Source: Streptomyces sp. B21-083
GTDB lineage: Bacteria > Actinomycetota > Actinomycetes > Streptomycetales > Streptomycetaceae
Assembly (NCBI RefSeq): GCF_036898825.1
Contig: NZ_JARUND010000002.1
Coordinates: forward strand, 3,844,001-3,908,000
Direction: 5' to 3'
Length of the DNA: 64,000 bases
Shown: piece by piece, positions 25,018 to 34,568 of the stretch
Numbering within the stretch: position 1 is the first letter of the stretch
Layout of the letters: the number at the start of each line of letters is the position of its first letter
Notes under the pieces: model-generated
Told to the model about the DNA's origin: nothing
The model's database searches: none
The model's input: the letters and a program-made list of their open reading frames with translations, nothing else
Translations under genes and position numbers: made by a program

Positions 25018-27795
25018 GTGCACGACATGAGCGACCAGCCAGAGCCGCAGCAGCCGACGCAGGGCTCGGCACCCAGAAAACCGGCAGTGCAGCCCGACGC
25101 GAAACCCGAACGAACCGTCGCGGAGCCCGTCACGAAGCCTGACGCGGAGCCAGGCGTCAAGCCTGACGTGAAGCCTGACGTGAAGCCCGTCACAGAGCCG
25201 ATCGCGGAGCCCGCCGTGGAGCGTGACGTGGACCGCGAGCGAACCATCGCGCAGCCCGTCGTGCCGCCCGTCACAAAACCTGTCACGGCACCCGTCACGG
25301 AACCCGTCGCGCACCGCGAGCAAACCGTCGTGCAGCCCGTCGTGCGAGTTGACGCGCGAGCCGACGCGCGACCCGAAGTGGTGGCGGGCGGCATGTCCGA
25401 GGCAGCCGCGCAGTCCGCGAAAGCCGCGAAGGGCAAGAAGCCCAAGCGTCCCCGGCGCACCGGGTGGCGGCGGCTGATCCCGACCTGGCGGTTCGTGCTC
25501 AGCACGCTCGTGCTCGGGATCATGATGATCGTCGCCCTGTTCGCACTCGGCTACTACATGGTGAACATCCCGGCGGCGAACGCCGCGGCCATGAAGCAGA
25601 GCAACGTCTACCTCTACGCCGACGGCAGCCAGCTCGCCCGCGACGGCGAGGTCAACCGGGAGAACGTGAACCTGTCGCAGATCTCCAAGGACGCCCAGCA
25701 CGCCGTCCTGGCCGCCGAGGACCGCGACTTCTACACCGAGTCCGCGATCGACCCGAAGGCCATGATCCGCGCCGCCTGGAACACGGGGACCGGCAAGGGC
25801 AAGCAGTCCGGCTCCACGATCACCCAGCAGTACGTGAAGAACTACTACCTCGCGCAGGAGCAGACCGTCACCCGAAAGGTGAAGGAGTTCTTCATCTCGA
25901 TCAAGCTTGACCGGGTGAAGACCAAGGACCAGATCCTTGAGGGCTACCTCAACACCAGCTACGCCGGCCGCAACTCGTACGGTCTCCAGGCAGCGGCCCA
26001 GGCCTACTACGGCGTCGACGCGATCGACCTGACCGCCGGACAGGGCGCCTACCTCGCCGCGCTGCTCAACGCGCCCAGCGAGTACGACGTGATCGCCCAC
26101 CCCGAGAACAGGCCGGCCGCACTCGCCCGCTGGAACTACGTCCTCGACGGCATGGTCAAGAAGGGCTGGCTGACCGAGTCCGCGCGCAAGGACATCAAGT
26201 TCCCCGAGCCGAAGCAGTCGATCGTCTCGACAGGCATGTCCGGCCAGCGCGGCTACCTGGTCAAGGCCGTCAACGACTACCTGTTCGACAACAAGATCCT
26301 CACCGAGGACCAGCTCCAGGCCGGCGGCTACCGCATCACCACCACCCTGCAGAAGCCGAAGCAGGACGCCTTCGTGAAGGCCGTCAACGACAAGGTGATG
26401 AAGAAGCTCGACAAGAAGAACAACAAGGCCGACAACTACGTCCGCGCGGGCGGCGTGGCCATCGACCCGGCCACCGGCAAGGTCCTCGCGATGTACGGCG
26501 GCATCGACTACACCAAGCAGTACGTCAACAACGCGACCCGCCGCGACTACCAGGACGGCTCCACCTTCAAGCCGTTCGTGTTCACCTCGGCCGTCCAGAA
26601 CGGCTCGGTGACCCAGGACGGGCAGAGGATCACGCCGAACACGTACTACGACGGCACCAACAAGCGCCCGGTACAGGGCTGGAGCGGCGGCGAGTACGGC
26701 CCCGAGAACGAGGACCAGTACTCGTACGGCAACATCACCGTCCGCACGGCGACGAACAAGTCCGTCAACGCGGTGTACGCGCAGATGGCGGTGGACGTCG
26801 GCCCCGCGAAGGTCAAGCAGACCGCGATCGACCTGGGCCTGCCCTCCGACACCCCCGACCTCAACCCGTACCCGTCCATCGCGCTCGGCACGTCGACGGC
26901 CAGCGTCCTCGACATGACGGAGGCGTACGCCACGCTCGCCAACCACGGCAAGCACGGCACGTACACGATCATCGAGAAGATCACGAAGGACGGCGAGACG
27001 GGGTCGGTGACCCTCCCCAAGCAGGCGACCAAGCAGGTCGTCTCACGGGAGGCCGCCGACACGACCACGGCGGTCCTGCAGAGCGTGGTGGAAGAGGGCA
27101 CGGCGACCGCGGCCCAGGAGGCCGACCGCCCGGTGGCCGGCAAGACCGGCACGGCCGAGGAGGACACGGCGGCCTGGTTCGCGGGCTACACCCCCGATCT
27201 CGCGACGGTCGTCTCCGTCATGGGCCAGGACCCGGTCACCGGCAAGCACAAGTCGCTGTACGGCGCGATGGGCCTTCAGCGCGTCAACGGTGGCGGTGCC
27301 CCCGCCGAGATCTGGGCCCAGTTCACGAAGGACGCCCTGAAGGGCAAGGAGGCGAAGGACTTCGACCTCCAGCTCCAGGACGGCGCCGACGAGGAGCAGC
27401 TCCCGCCCGCCGAGTCGTCGCCCGACCCCGGCGCGAACGCCGGCCAGGACAACGGCGGCACCACGGACGGCGGCGGCCAGGAAACCCCGGGCGCGACAAC
27501 CGGCGCGACTCCCACCGGCGGTGCGACGGCGACCGGCGGCACGACCACCGGCGGGACCACGGCGACGGGCGGCACGACGACGACCGGCGGTACGACGAAC
27601 ACCGGCGGGACCACCACCGGCGGCACCACGGACACGGGCGGTACGACGACGGACGGCGGTACGACGGACACCGGGGGCACCACGGACTCGGGCGGCACCA
27701 CCGACAACGGCGGTACGACGGACTCGGGTGGCACCACGGGAGGAACGACACCCGGCGTGACGACCGGGGCGCTGACCTCGGCCCGACGGGACTGA
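25018..27795 (+). CDS. Class A penicillin-binding protein (GT51 + transpeptidase)
   Basis: 925 aa if started at GTG 25018; AGGAG at 25010-25014 is 3 nt from it and 12 nt from the alternative ATG 25027, so the start is unsettled. Peptidoglycan glycosyltransferase/transpeptidase at the outer face of the membrane. Layout: a cytoplasmic N-terminus of about 155 residues dominated by KPD/EPV-type repeats and a basic patch; one membrane helix (about 160-182); GT51 domain from AAEDRDF (E234) with GSTITQQYVKNYYL; transpeptidase with STFK (S515), SVN (582-584) and KTGT (709); then an extracellular tail of about 130 residues made of Gly-Gly-Thr-Thr repeats. The tail is exported low-complexity sequence, perhaps wall-spanning. 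A terminator follows. Confidence 0.95.
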   Translation: MHDMSDQPEPQQPTQGSAPRKPAVQPDAKPERTVAEPVTKPDAEPGVKPDVKPDVKPVTEPIAEPAVERDVDRERTIAQPVVPPVTKPVTAPVTEPVAHREQTVVQPVVRVDARADARPEVVAGGMSEAAAQSAKAAKGKKPKRPRRTGWRRLIPTWRFVLSTLVLGIMMIVALFALGYYMVNIPAANAAAMKQSNVYLYADGSQLARDGEVNRENVNLSQISKDAQHAVLAAEDRDFYTESAIDPKAMIRAAWNTGTGKGKQSGSTITQQYVKNYYLAQEQTVTRKVKEFFISIKLDRVKTKDQILEGYLNTSYAGRNSYGLQAAAQAYYGVDAIDLTAGQGAYLAALLNAPSEYDVIAHPENRPAALARWNYVLDGMVKKGWLTESARKDIKFPEPKQSIVSTGMSGQRGYLVKAVNDYLFDNKILTEDQLQAGGYRITTTLQKPKQDAFVKAVNDKVMKKLDKKNNKADNYVRAGGVAIDPATGKVLAMYGGIDYTKQYVNNATRRDYQDGSTFKPFVFTSAVQNGSVTQDGQRITPNTYYDGTNKRPVQGWSGGEYGPENEDQYSYGNITVRTATNKSVNAVYAQMAVDVGPAKVKQTAIDLGLPSDTPDLNPYPSIALGTSTASVLDMTEAYATLANHGKHGTYTIIEKITKDGETGSVTLPKQATKQVVSREAADTTTAVLQSVVEEGTATAAQEADRPVAGKTGTAEEDTAAWFAGYTPDLATVVSVMGQDPVTGKHKSLYGAMGLQRVNGGGAPAEIWAQFTKDALKGKEAKDFDLQLQDGADEEQLPPAESSPDPGANAGQDNGGTTDGGGQETPGATTGATPTGGATATGGTTTGGTTATGGTTTTGGTTNTGGTTTGGTTDTGGTTTDGGTTDTGGTTDSGGTTDNGGTTDSGGTTGGTTPGVTTGALTSARRD

Positions 27796-27830
27796 ACCGC
27801 CCGGCCACGGAGCCTGCGGGAAACGGGAAA

Positions 27831-27858
27831 GGGGCTGGTGACGATGGTCACCAGCCCC
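27831..27858 (+). terminator. Hairpin terminator after the PBP gene
   Basis: GGGGCTGGTGAC, a GATG loop and the exact complement form a 12-bp stem 35 nt after the stop codon. Confidence 0.8.
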
Positions 27859-27895
27859 GGACGCCGCTGCTGCTCCGCAGCTACAACTCACTGAC

Positions 27896-28252
27896 TTACA
27901 GGTACAGGCCCGTCGAGTCCTCGGACCCCTCGAACCGGTCCGCCGCGACGGCATGCAGGTCGCGCTCGCGCATCAGCACGTAGGCCACCCCGCGCACCTC
28001 GACCTCGGCGAGATCCTCCGGGTCGTACAGCACGCGGTCGCCCGGCTCCACCGTACGTACGTTCTGCCCGACCGCGACGACCTCCGCCCAGGCCAGCCGG
28101 CGCCCGACTGCCGCGGTGGCGGGAATCAGGATCCCGCCACCGGAACGCCGCTCACCCTCGCTGGCGTCCTGCCGCACGAGCACACGGTCGTGCAGCATCC
28201 GGATGGGCAGCTTGTCGTGATGGATGCTCTTCTCACTGCTTTTGGCGCTCAC
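27896..28252 (-). CDS. GroES-like co-chaperonin family protein
   Basis: 118 aa from ATG 28252. The chaperonin-10 fold is readable: IRMLHDRVLVRQD at the start of the domain, GGILIPATA, AEVVAVGQNVRTVEPGDRVLYDP and the C-terminal VLMRERDLHAV. Compared with true GroES it has N-terminal (about 15) and C-terminal (about 15) extensions, and the mobile loop reads EGERRSGGG. Streptomyces encode this paralogue away from groEL; its partner is unknown. It is followed by a DUF3618 gene upstream in the same direction (21-nt gap). Confidence 0.85.
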   Translation of the reverse strand: MSAKSSEKSIHHDKLPIRMLHDRVLVRQDASEGERRSGGGILIPATAAVGRRLAWAEVVAVGQNVRTVEPGDRVLYDPEDLAEVEVRGVAYVLMRERDLHAVAADRFEGSEDSTGLYL

Positions 28253-28273
28253 GCTCCGAACCTACCTGTCCCA

Positions 28274-28603
28274 TCAACCCCTGCGCCGCCGGGCCCCGAG
28301 AGTGAGCAGCCCGACGAGCCCCACGACGACGAGGGCGACGGGCACGATCCGCTCCAGCCTCGGAGCACCCTCCTCGTCGACGAGCTGTCCCTTGACATCG
28401 CCGACGACACGGTTGACGCCGACGTAGGCGCGCCCGAGGGTGTGATCGATGTTCGAGACGACCTTGGCCTTGGCATCGCCGACGATCGTCTTCGGGTGCA
28501 CCCGCACCCCGATCTCGTCGAGCGTCTCGGCCAACGTCTCGCGCCGGCGCTTGATGTCCGCCTCGATCTGCGTCGGGGTTCTGCTGTCCGAGGTGTCCGC
28601 CAC
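28274..28603 (-). CDS. DUF3618 membrane-associated protein
   Basis: 109 aa from GTG 28603, with GGAGGG 6 nt upstream; the ATG at 28633 would place this site inside the gene. DUF3618 signature: TPTQIEADIKRRRETLAETLDEI (residues 8-30), then an amphipathic middle and a single C-terminal membrane helix (IVPVALVVVGLVGLLTLG) ending in RRRRG. Function unknown; members often neighbour phage-shock or stress genes. It shares direction with the GroES-like gene and is divergent from bcp. Confidence 0.88.
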   Translation of the reverse strand: MADTSDSRTPTQIEADIKRRRETLAETLDEIGVRVHPKTIVGDAKAKVVSNIDHTLGRAYVGVNRVVGDVKGQLVDEEGAPRLERIVPVALVVVGLVGLLTLGARRRRG

Positions 28604-28755
28604 CGTACGCCCTCCGAAGTCCGCTGGATGCATTACTCCGGACAGTCTGTCAGTTCCGCCTCGGACCGCACTGTCAGCACCCCCGGTTAGGCTCGGACCG
28701 GCGCCCTTTCACGGGCGCGCGAGGACTCACGAGGACGTACGAGGAGACCAGACCG

Positions 28756-29223
28756 ATGAGCGAGCGACTCCAGCCCGGTGACGTGGCCCCCGCCTTCACC
28801 CTGCCCGACGCCGACGGCAACGAGGTGTCGCTGGCCGACCACAAGGGCCGCAAGGTCATCGTCTACTTCTACCCGGCCGCCCTGACCCCCGGCTGCACGA
28901 AGCAGGCCTGCGACTTCACGGACAACCTGGAGCTGCTGGCCGGCGCGGGGTACGACGTGATCGGCATCTCCCCGGACAAGCCGGAGAAGCTCGCGAAGTT
29001 CCGCGAGAAGGAGAACCTGAAGGTCACCCTGCTCGGCGACACGGACAAGACGGTCCTGGAGGCGTACGCCGCCTTCGGCGAGAAGATGAACTACGGCAAG
29101 ACGTACATGGGCGTCATCCGCTCCACGATCGTGGTGGACGAGGAGGGCAAGGTGGAACGGGCCCTGTACAACGTCCGGGCGACCGGCCACGTGGCGAAGA
29201 TCATCAAGGACCTGGGCGTCTGA
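28756..29223 (+). CDS. bcp: Thioredoxin-dependent thiol peroxidase (Bcp/PrxQ)
   Basis: 155 aa. Reduces hydrogen peroxide and organic hydroperoxides using thioredoxin. The motif FYPAALTPGCTKQACDF holds the peroxidatic Cys47 and the resolving Cys52 five residues on, the atypical 2-Cys arrangement of the Bcp/PrxQ class. The rest (GISPDKPEKLAKFREKENL, STIVVDEEGKV) is full length and canonical. GAGGAGACCAGACCG precedes the ATG at 28756. A tRNA-Leu gene lies 73 nt downstream. Confidence 0.96.
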   Translation: MSERLQPGDVAPAFTLPDADGNEVSLADHKGRKVIVYFYPAALTPGCTKQACDFTDNLELLAGAGYDVIGISPDKPEKLAKFREKENLKVTLLGDTDKTVLEAYAAFGEKMNYGKTYMGVIRSTIVVDEEGKVERALYNVRATGHVAKIIKDLGV

Positions 29224-29296
29224 GGGCATCCGAGTCCCGTCACACAAAACCCCCGCCCACCAACGGCCGCCTGCCCGGTATGATGTCAGACGGCTA

Positions 29297-29380
29297 GCGG
29301 CGGTGGTGCAATGGCGACACAGCAGACTTAGGATCTGTGGCCCTTGATCGGGCTTGAGGGTTCGAATCCCTTCCGCCGCA
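29297..29380 (+). tRNA. tRNA-Leu (anticodon UAG)
   Basis: 84-nt cloverleaf: acceptor stem GCGGCGG/CCGCCGC, anticodon stem CAGA/TCTG around the loop CTTAGGA (anticodon TAG), a long class II variable arm, and T-loop GGTTCGAATCC. The CCA end is not encoded. Reads CUA codons. Confidence 0.97.
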
Positions 29381-29386
29381 CACAAG

Positions 29387-29420
29387 CAGCCTGTGAATCG
29401 AAGGATCGATTCACAGGCTG
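29387..29420 (+). terminator. Strong hairpin terminator after tRNA-Leu
   Basis: A perfect 15-bp stem (CAGCCTGTGAATCGA) with a 4-nt AGGA loop starts 7 nt after the tRNA and is followed by TTCCTGTTCT. Also positioned to end rdgB transcripts from the opposite strand. Confidence 0.85.
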
Positions 29421-29436
29421 TTCCTGTTCTCCCGCC

Positions 29437-30039
29437 TCAGCCCAGCAACTCCCGCACCACCGGCACCAACCCCCGGAACGCCTGCCCCCGGTGGCTGATC
29501 GCGTTCTTCTCCGCTGACGTCAGCTCGGCGCAGGTCCGTGTCTCGCCGTCCGGCTGGAGGATCGGGTCGTAGCCGAAGCCGCCTGAGCCCACCGGGGTGT
29601 GGCGCAGTACGCCCCTCAGCCGGCCCTCGACCACCCTCTCCGTGCCGTCCGGAAGTGCCAGGGCCGCCGCGCAGGCGAAGTGGGCGCCCCGGTGTTCGTC
29701 CGCGATGTCGGAGAGCTGGGCCAGCAGTAGCTCCAGGTTCGCCTGGTCGTCGCCGTGTCGGCCGGACCAGCGGGCCGAGAAGATGCCGGGCGCGCCGTTC
29801 AGGACGTCGACGCAGAGGCCCGAGTCGTCGGCCACCGCCGGGAGGCCTGTCGCCCGGGCGAGGGCGTGGGCCTTGAGGAGGGCGTTCTCCGCGAAGGTGA
29901 CGCCTGTTTCCTTGACGTCGGGGATGTCGGGGTAGGCCTCCGCGCCGACCAGGTCCATGGGGAGGGCCGCGTCGGCGAGGATCTGCCGCAGCTCCGTGAT
30001 CTTTCCGGCGTTACGGGTGGCGAGGATCAGGCGTGTCAT
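29437..30039 (-). CDS. rdgB: Non-canonical purine NTP pyrophosphatase (RdgB/HAM1)
   Basis: 200 aa from ATG 30039. Hydrolyses XTP/dITP/ITP to the monophosphate, cleaning the nucleotide pool. Signatures: the N-terminal LILATRNAGKITELR, ADDSGLCVD (catalytic Asp), GIFSARWSG, and the C-terminal GFGYDPI and SHRGQAFR segments. Full length. Next to it upstream on the same strand are a lipoprotein gene and rph, the usual rph-rdgB neighbourhood in actinobacteria. Confidence 0.95.
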   Translation of the reverse strand: MTRLILATRNAGKITELRQILADAALPMDLVGAEAYPDIPDVKETGVTFAENALLKAHALARATGLPAVADDSGLCVDVLNGAPGIFSARWSGRHGDDQANLELLLAQLSDIADEHRGAHFACAAALALPDGTERVVEGRLRGVLRHTPVGSGGFGYDPILQPDGETRTCAELTSAEKNAISHRGQAFRGLVPVVRELLG

Positions 30040-30090
30040 GGCGTCCAGTATCCCGGGCGCGCCCGCGGCCGTTCACGCCGTTCACGACGG

Positions 30091-30495
30091 TTACGACGTG
30101 CAGACCTTCGTCAGTTCGCTCGCCGCGTCCGTGACGCCGCTGATGTCGGGGGTCGCGTCGCCGTTCTTGATGGCCGAACGGACGCTGTCCACGGCCTTGT
30201 TGAGGTCGTTGACCGCCTTGTTGACGTCGGTGTTGTCCGTCTTGTTGCCGAGGTCGTCGAGGCTCTTGTCGATCGACGCGAGGGCTTCGTCCGCCTGGGT
30301 CGGGTCGTTCGCCGCGTTCTGGACGGCGTTCTGGAGGTTGGAGACGCTGGTGGCGACGGCGTCGGCGGTCTGGACGCAGTCCAGGGCCTTGTTGACTGCG
30401 TCGCATCCGGTGGTGAGCCCGGCGGTCAGCGCGACGGCGGCCACGGTGGCGGCGATGGCGGTGGTGCGGCGGCCGGGTCGGCGGCTCACGGCCAT
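30091..30495 (-). CDS. Putative lipoprotein
   Basis: 134 aa from ATG 30495, preceded by GAGGGG. A basic N-terminus and hydrophobic core (IAATVAAVALTAG) end in the lipobox-like LTTGC, so export and lipidation at Cys31 are likely. The mature part has a CVQ cysteine, helical heptad-like content (NLQNAVQNAANDPTQADEAL, NKAVNDLNKAVDSV) and ends KVCTS, suggesting a small coiled or three-helix domain with a disulfide. Not in a named family. Sits between rdgB and rph, all read leftward. Confidence 0.75.
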   Translation of the reverse strand: MAVSRRPGRRTTAIAATVAAVALTAGLTTGCDAVNKALDCVQTADAVATSVSNLQNAVQNAANDPTQADEALASIDKSLDDLGNKTDNTDVNKAVNDLNKAVDSVRSAIKNGDATPDISGVTDAASELTKVCTS

Positions 30496-30699
30496 GGTGG
30501 TGGTTCCCCTCGTTCGGTGATCGTTCGTGATCGGTCGGGGCGCGACGGTGGGAGTGGGACGGCGATGTCCCGTGCGTTCGTGCGGTCGGCCCCTGACAGC
30601 TGGCCGGGCGCACAGCGGTGTGCCGTACGCCCGTACCGATGAAGACGCGATGCCTGGCGGTGCGGTTGCCCGCGACCCGAACCCTACTTGGTGAACCCT

Positions 30700-31437
30700 T
30701 TACCTTTCCAGGGCGGTGTCCAGTGCCTTGCGCTGGAGGGCCGCCAGGTCCGCGCAGCCGGCGACCGCGAGGTCGAGAATGGAGTTCAGCTCGTCCCGGG
30801 CGAACGGTTCGGCTTCGGCGGTGCCCTGGACCTCGACGAAGCGGCCGTCTCCGGTGCAGACGACGTTCATGTCGGTCTCCGCGCGGACGTCCTCCTCGTA
30901 GCAGAGGTCCAGCAGCGGCACTCCGCCCACGATGCCGACCGAGACCGCGCTCACCGTGCCGGTGAGGGGCTGGCGGTTGTTGCGGATCAGCTTCTTGCCC
31001 TGGGCCCAGGTGATGGCGTCGGCGAGGGCGACGTAGGCGCCGGTGATGGCGGCCGTGCGGGTGCCGCCGTCGGCCTGGAGGACGTCACAGTCGAGGACGA
31101 TCGTGTTCTCGCCGAGCGCCTTGTAGTCGATGACCGCGCGCAGGGAGCGGCCGATGAGGCGGCTGATCTCGTGCGTACGGCCGCCGATCTTGCCGCGGAC
31201 CGACTCGCGGTCGCCGCGGGTGTTGGTGGCGCGCGGGAGCATCGAGTATTCGGCGGTGACCCAGCCCTCGCCGCTGCCCTTGCGCCAACGCGGGACGCCC
31301 TCGGTGACGGAGGCGGTGCAGAAGACCTTCGTGTCGCCGAAGGAGACGAGGACGGAGCCCTCGGCATGCTTGCTCCACCCGCGTTCGATGGTGACGGGGC
31401 GGAGTTGTTCGGGCGTGCGGCCGTCGATACGTGACAT
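30700..31437 (-). CDS. rph: Ribonuclease PH
   Basis: 245 aa from ATG 31437. Phosphorolytic 3'-5' exoribonuclease that trims tRNA 3' ends. Recognisable blocks: [54 protein letters not shown] [29 protein letters not shown] and the phosphate-binding region that follows. Full length. A terminator lies 27 nt upstream of its start, belonging to the neighbouring nagF transcript. Confidence 0.97.
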   Translation of the reverse strand: MSRIDGRTPEQLRPVTIERGWSKHAEGSVLVSFGDTKVFCTASVTEGVPRWRKGSGEGWVTAEYSMLPRATNTRGDRESVRGKIGGRTHEISRLIGRSLRAVIDYKALGENTIVLDCDVLQADGGTRTAAITGAYVALADAITWAQGKKLIRNNRQPLTGTVSAVSVGIVGGVPLLDLCYEEDVRAETDMNVVCTGDGRFVEVQGTAEAEPFARDELNSILDLAVAGCADLAALQRKALDTALER

Positions 31438-31463
31438 GGCGACGAGCCTAGCCGCAACGGGGA

Positions 31464-31497
31464 AAGGGGCCCTTCCCGTGGTGGGGAAGGGCCCCTT
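31464..31497. terminator. Hairpin terminator downstream of nagF
   Basis: A perfect 14-bp stem (AAGGGGCCCTTCCC) with a 6-nt loop, 46 nt after the nagF stop on the minus strand and upstream of rph. Confidence 0.8.
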
Positions 31498-31542
31498 CAG
31501 GGGTGAACACCTGTACTGGGTACGGGAATTCGAGCCTGGGAT

Positions 31543-31776
31543 CTACATCATGTCTTCGATGTCGGCCGCGATGGGGTCGGCGTCCGTGCCGATGACGACC
31601 TGGATGGCGGTGCCCATCTTGACGACGCCGTGGGCGCCGGCGGCCTTGAGGGCGGCGTCGTTGACCAGTGCGGGGTCGATGACCTCGCAGCGGAGGCGGG
31701 TGATGCAGCCTTCGACTTCTTCGATGTTGTCGAGGCCGCCGAGTCCGGCGACGATCTTCTCTGCCTTGGTGGACAT
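31543..31776 (-). CDS. nagF: PTS EIIB component (GlcNAc-type, NagF)
   Basis: 77 aa from ATG 31776. A free-standing EIIB domain of the glucose/GlcNAc PTS family: LGGLDNIEEVEGCITRLRCEV contains the phosphorylated Cys24, followed by the GVVKMGTAIQVVIGTDAD end. It receives phosphate from EIIA and passes it to sugar bound by the separate EIIC permease (nagE2 here). Streptomyces split EIIB and EIIC in just this way. A DasR-type palindrome 123 bp upstream suggests control by the GlcNAc regulator DasR. Confidence 0.92.
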   Translation of the reverse strand: MSTKAEKIVAGLGGLDNIEEVEGCITRLRCEVIDPALVNDAALKAAGAHGVVKMGTAIQVVIGTDADPIAADIEDMM

Positions 31777-31898
31777 GTCCTACTCCCTGGTCCGAACCGC
31801 TTTGTCGCAGTAACCCACAGTTGGCCGATCTTCGCGAGCGGTCATGGCGTGCCTCCCGAAGGATGGGTTTCACGACACGGTACGACCGTTCGTCGCCG

Positions 31899-31914
31899 AC
31901 TGGTCTACACCAGT
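31899..31914. promoter_or_regulatory. DasR-responsive element between nagF and nagE1 relic
   Basis: ACTGGTCTACACCAGT closely matches the dre consensus that I recall (ACTGGTCTAGACCACT); the palindrome extends to 20 bp, 31897-31916. It can serve nagF leftward and once served the now-decayed permease rightward. Confidence 0.85.
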
Positions 31915-31960
31915 CGGACGGGAGTCTCCAAACCCGGTCTCGACATCCGCGAGGACGCCC

Positions 31961-32108
31961 ATGAGTGCCGGCACGGTTCGACGGTGCTCGCGGCGGTCGC
32001 CGGACCCCTCGTCCACTACGTGATCTTCCGGTTCGCGAGTCTGCGGTTCGACCTGAAGACGCCGGGCAGGGAGGGGAGGAGGAGGTCGAGGACGTCACCA
32101 AGGTCTGA
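31961..32108 (+). pseudogene. Collapsed EIIC permease (nagE1-like) relic
   Basis: ATGAGTGCCGG at 31961, preceded by GAGG, looks like the original start. From about 31984 a different frame reads VLAAVAGPLVHYVIFRFASLR then FDLKTPGRE, homologous to the last 40 residues of the adjacent nagE2 product (VYYFVFRFAITKFNLPTPGRE). A further frame slip in the G-rich run at 32069-32085 precedes GAGGAGGTCGAGGACGTCACCAAGGTCTGA, which encodes the E-E-V-E-D-V-T-K-V end. So about 1.2 kb of the central coding region has been lost, leaving both ends. Confidence 0.75.
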
Positions 32109-32173
32109 GGTCCGAAGATCACCGATTTCCCGTGCAAATCGTGGGTTCCTTATGCGGCCTTCACCGTGCTACA

Positions 32174-32208
32174 ACATGGTCTACACCACTGAGTGGTGTA
32201 GACCATGT
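32174..32208. promoter_or_regulatory. Double DasR-type operator upstream of nagE2
   Basis: Two dre-like elements (CATGGTCTACACCACT) face each other head to head, separated by one base, forming an inverted repeat with 16-bp arms and a TGA centre. It ends 16 nt before the nagE2 start and could also form an RNA hairpin over the leader. Confidence 0.85.
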
Positions 32209-32224
32209 ACTCGTTGGAGGAAGT

Positions 32225-33529
<1,305 letters not shown>

Positions 33530-33562
33530 GAGCCCGGCCGTACGGCCGTACCGCATGAGAAG

Positions 33563-33592
33563 GGCCCCGGGACCGACCAGGTTCCGGGGTCT
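33563..33592. terminator. Imperfect hairpin between nagE2 and MBL gene
   Basis: GGCCCCGGGACC pairs with GGTTCCGGGGTC-type sequence across a short loop, 34 nt after the nagE2 stop, between convergent genes. Confidence 0.55.
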
Positions 33593-33610
33593 GCGTGTGC
33601 CTACGCGGCG

Positions 33611-34363
33611 TCAGATCTCGTACGTCACCCGTGGCGTCGCCAGTTCCACCGGCCCCCGGAACTCCTCGCGCGCGTCGGCCAGGTTGACCTGCGGGTCGGT
33701 CCACGGGGGGATGTGGGTCAGGACGAGCTTGTGCGCGCCCGCGCGTTTCGCCGTCTGGCCCGCCTCGCGGCCGTTGAGGTGCAGGTCCGGGATGTTCTCC
33801 TTGCCGTGCGTGAACGCGGCCTCGCAGAGGAACAGGTCGGTGTTCCGGGCGAGTTGCTCCAGCGTGGCACTGACGCCGGTGTCCCCGGAGTACGTCAGGG
33901 ACTTCCCGGCGTGCTCGATACGGATGCCGTACGCCTCCACCGGGTGACGCACCCGCTCGGTGTGGACGGTGAAGGGCCCGATGTCGAAGGTGCTCGGCTT
34001 GACCGTGTGGAAGTCGAAGACCTCGCTCATGGAGGAGGCGGTGGGGGTGTCGGCGTAGGCGGTGGTGAGACGGTGCTCGGTGCCTTCGGGGCCGTAGACC
34101 GGGATCGGATCGCAGCGACCGCCATCGTGGCGGTAGTACCGTGCGACGAAGTACGCGCACATGTCGATGCAGTGATCGGCGTGCAGATGGCTGAGAAAGA
34201 TCGCGTCGAGGTCGTAGAGACCGCAGTGGCGCTGCAACTCGCCAAGGGCACCGTTGCCCATGTCGAGAAGCAGCCGGAAGCCGTCGGCCTCTACGAGGTA
34301 GCTCGAACAGGCCGATTCCGCGGACGGGAACGACCCTGAGCAGCCGACGACGGTGAGCTTCAT
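33611..34363 (-). CDS. MBL-fold metallohydrolase
   Basis: 250 aa from ATG 34363, GGAGG about 10 nt upstream; an upstream in-frame start at 34396 lacks one. Metallo-beta-lactamase/RNase Z-like fold: MKLTVVGCSGSFPS, then SSYLVEADGFRLLLDMGNGA, the metal site LSHLHADHCID (HxHxDH) and later YSGDTGVSATLEQLA and CEAAFTHG, with a C-terminal HIPPW. Likely a zinc-dependent phosphodiesterase or nuclease-type hydrolase; substrate unknown. Lies between nagE2 (convergent) and the PemK-like gene (divergent). Confidence 0.9.
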   Translation of the reverse strand: MKLTVVGCSGSFPSAESACSSYLVEADGFRLLLDMGNGALGELQRHCGLYDLDAIFLSHLHADHCIDMCAYFVARYYRHDGGRCDPIPVYGPEGTEHRLTTAYADTPTASSMSEVFDFHTVKPSTFDIGPFTVHTERVRHPVEAYGIRIEHAGKSLTYSGDTGVSATLEQLARNTDLFLCEAAFTHGKENIPDLHLNGREAGQTAKRAGAHKLVLTHIPPWTDPQVNLADAREEFRGPVELATPRVTYEI

Positions 34364-34568
34364 AAAGCAGAAACCTCCGCTGGCGGGGAGCGTCAAACAA
34401 ACGTGACGGGGTTCTTGCGGTGCTGTCGAGCGTAAGGCGCAAAACCCCCCGTCGCTCCTCCGTCAAGGGCCGTTGTGGGCGAACTCACCTGTGCTGTCAC
34501 CGGTTCGGCTGGACGTGAAGCGCAGGTAGGGCGGGCGACGTGCGGAGTGCGCCGGTACCGTCTTCCGT

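Noticed and set aside
24943..26955. 670-aa minus-strand open frame opposite the PBP gene
   Set aside because: It is the exact antisense shadow of a gene with clear motifs; its Val/Gly/Leu/Arg composition is the usual GC-bias artefact.
29387..29420. Attachment-site duplication beside tRNA-Leu
   Set aside because: The sequence is a perfect terminator hairpin; no integrase or second copy of the tRNA 3' end is seen in the window.
32132..32224. N-terminal extension of nagE2
   Set aside because: It would be translated across the palindromic DasR operator; the ATG at 32225 has its own GGAGG and gives the family-typical N-terminus.
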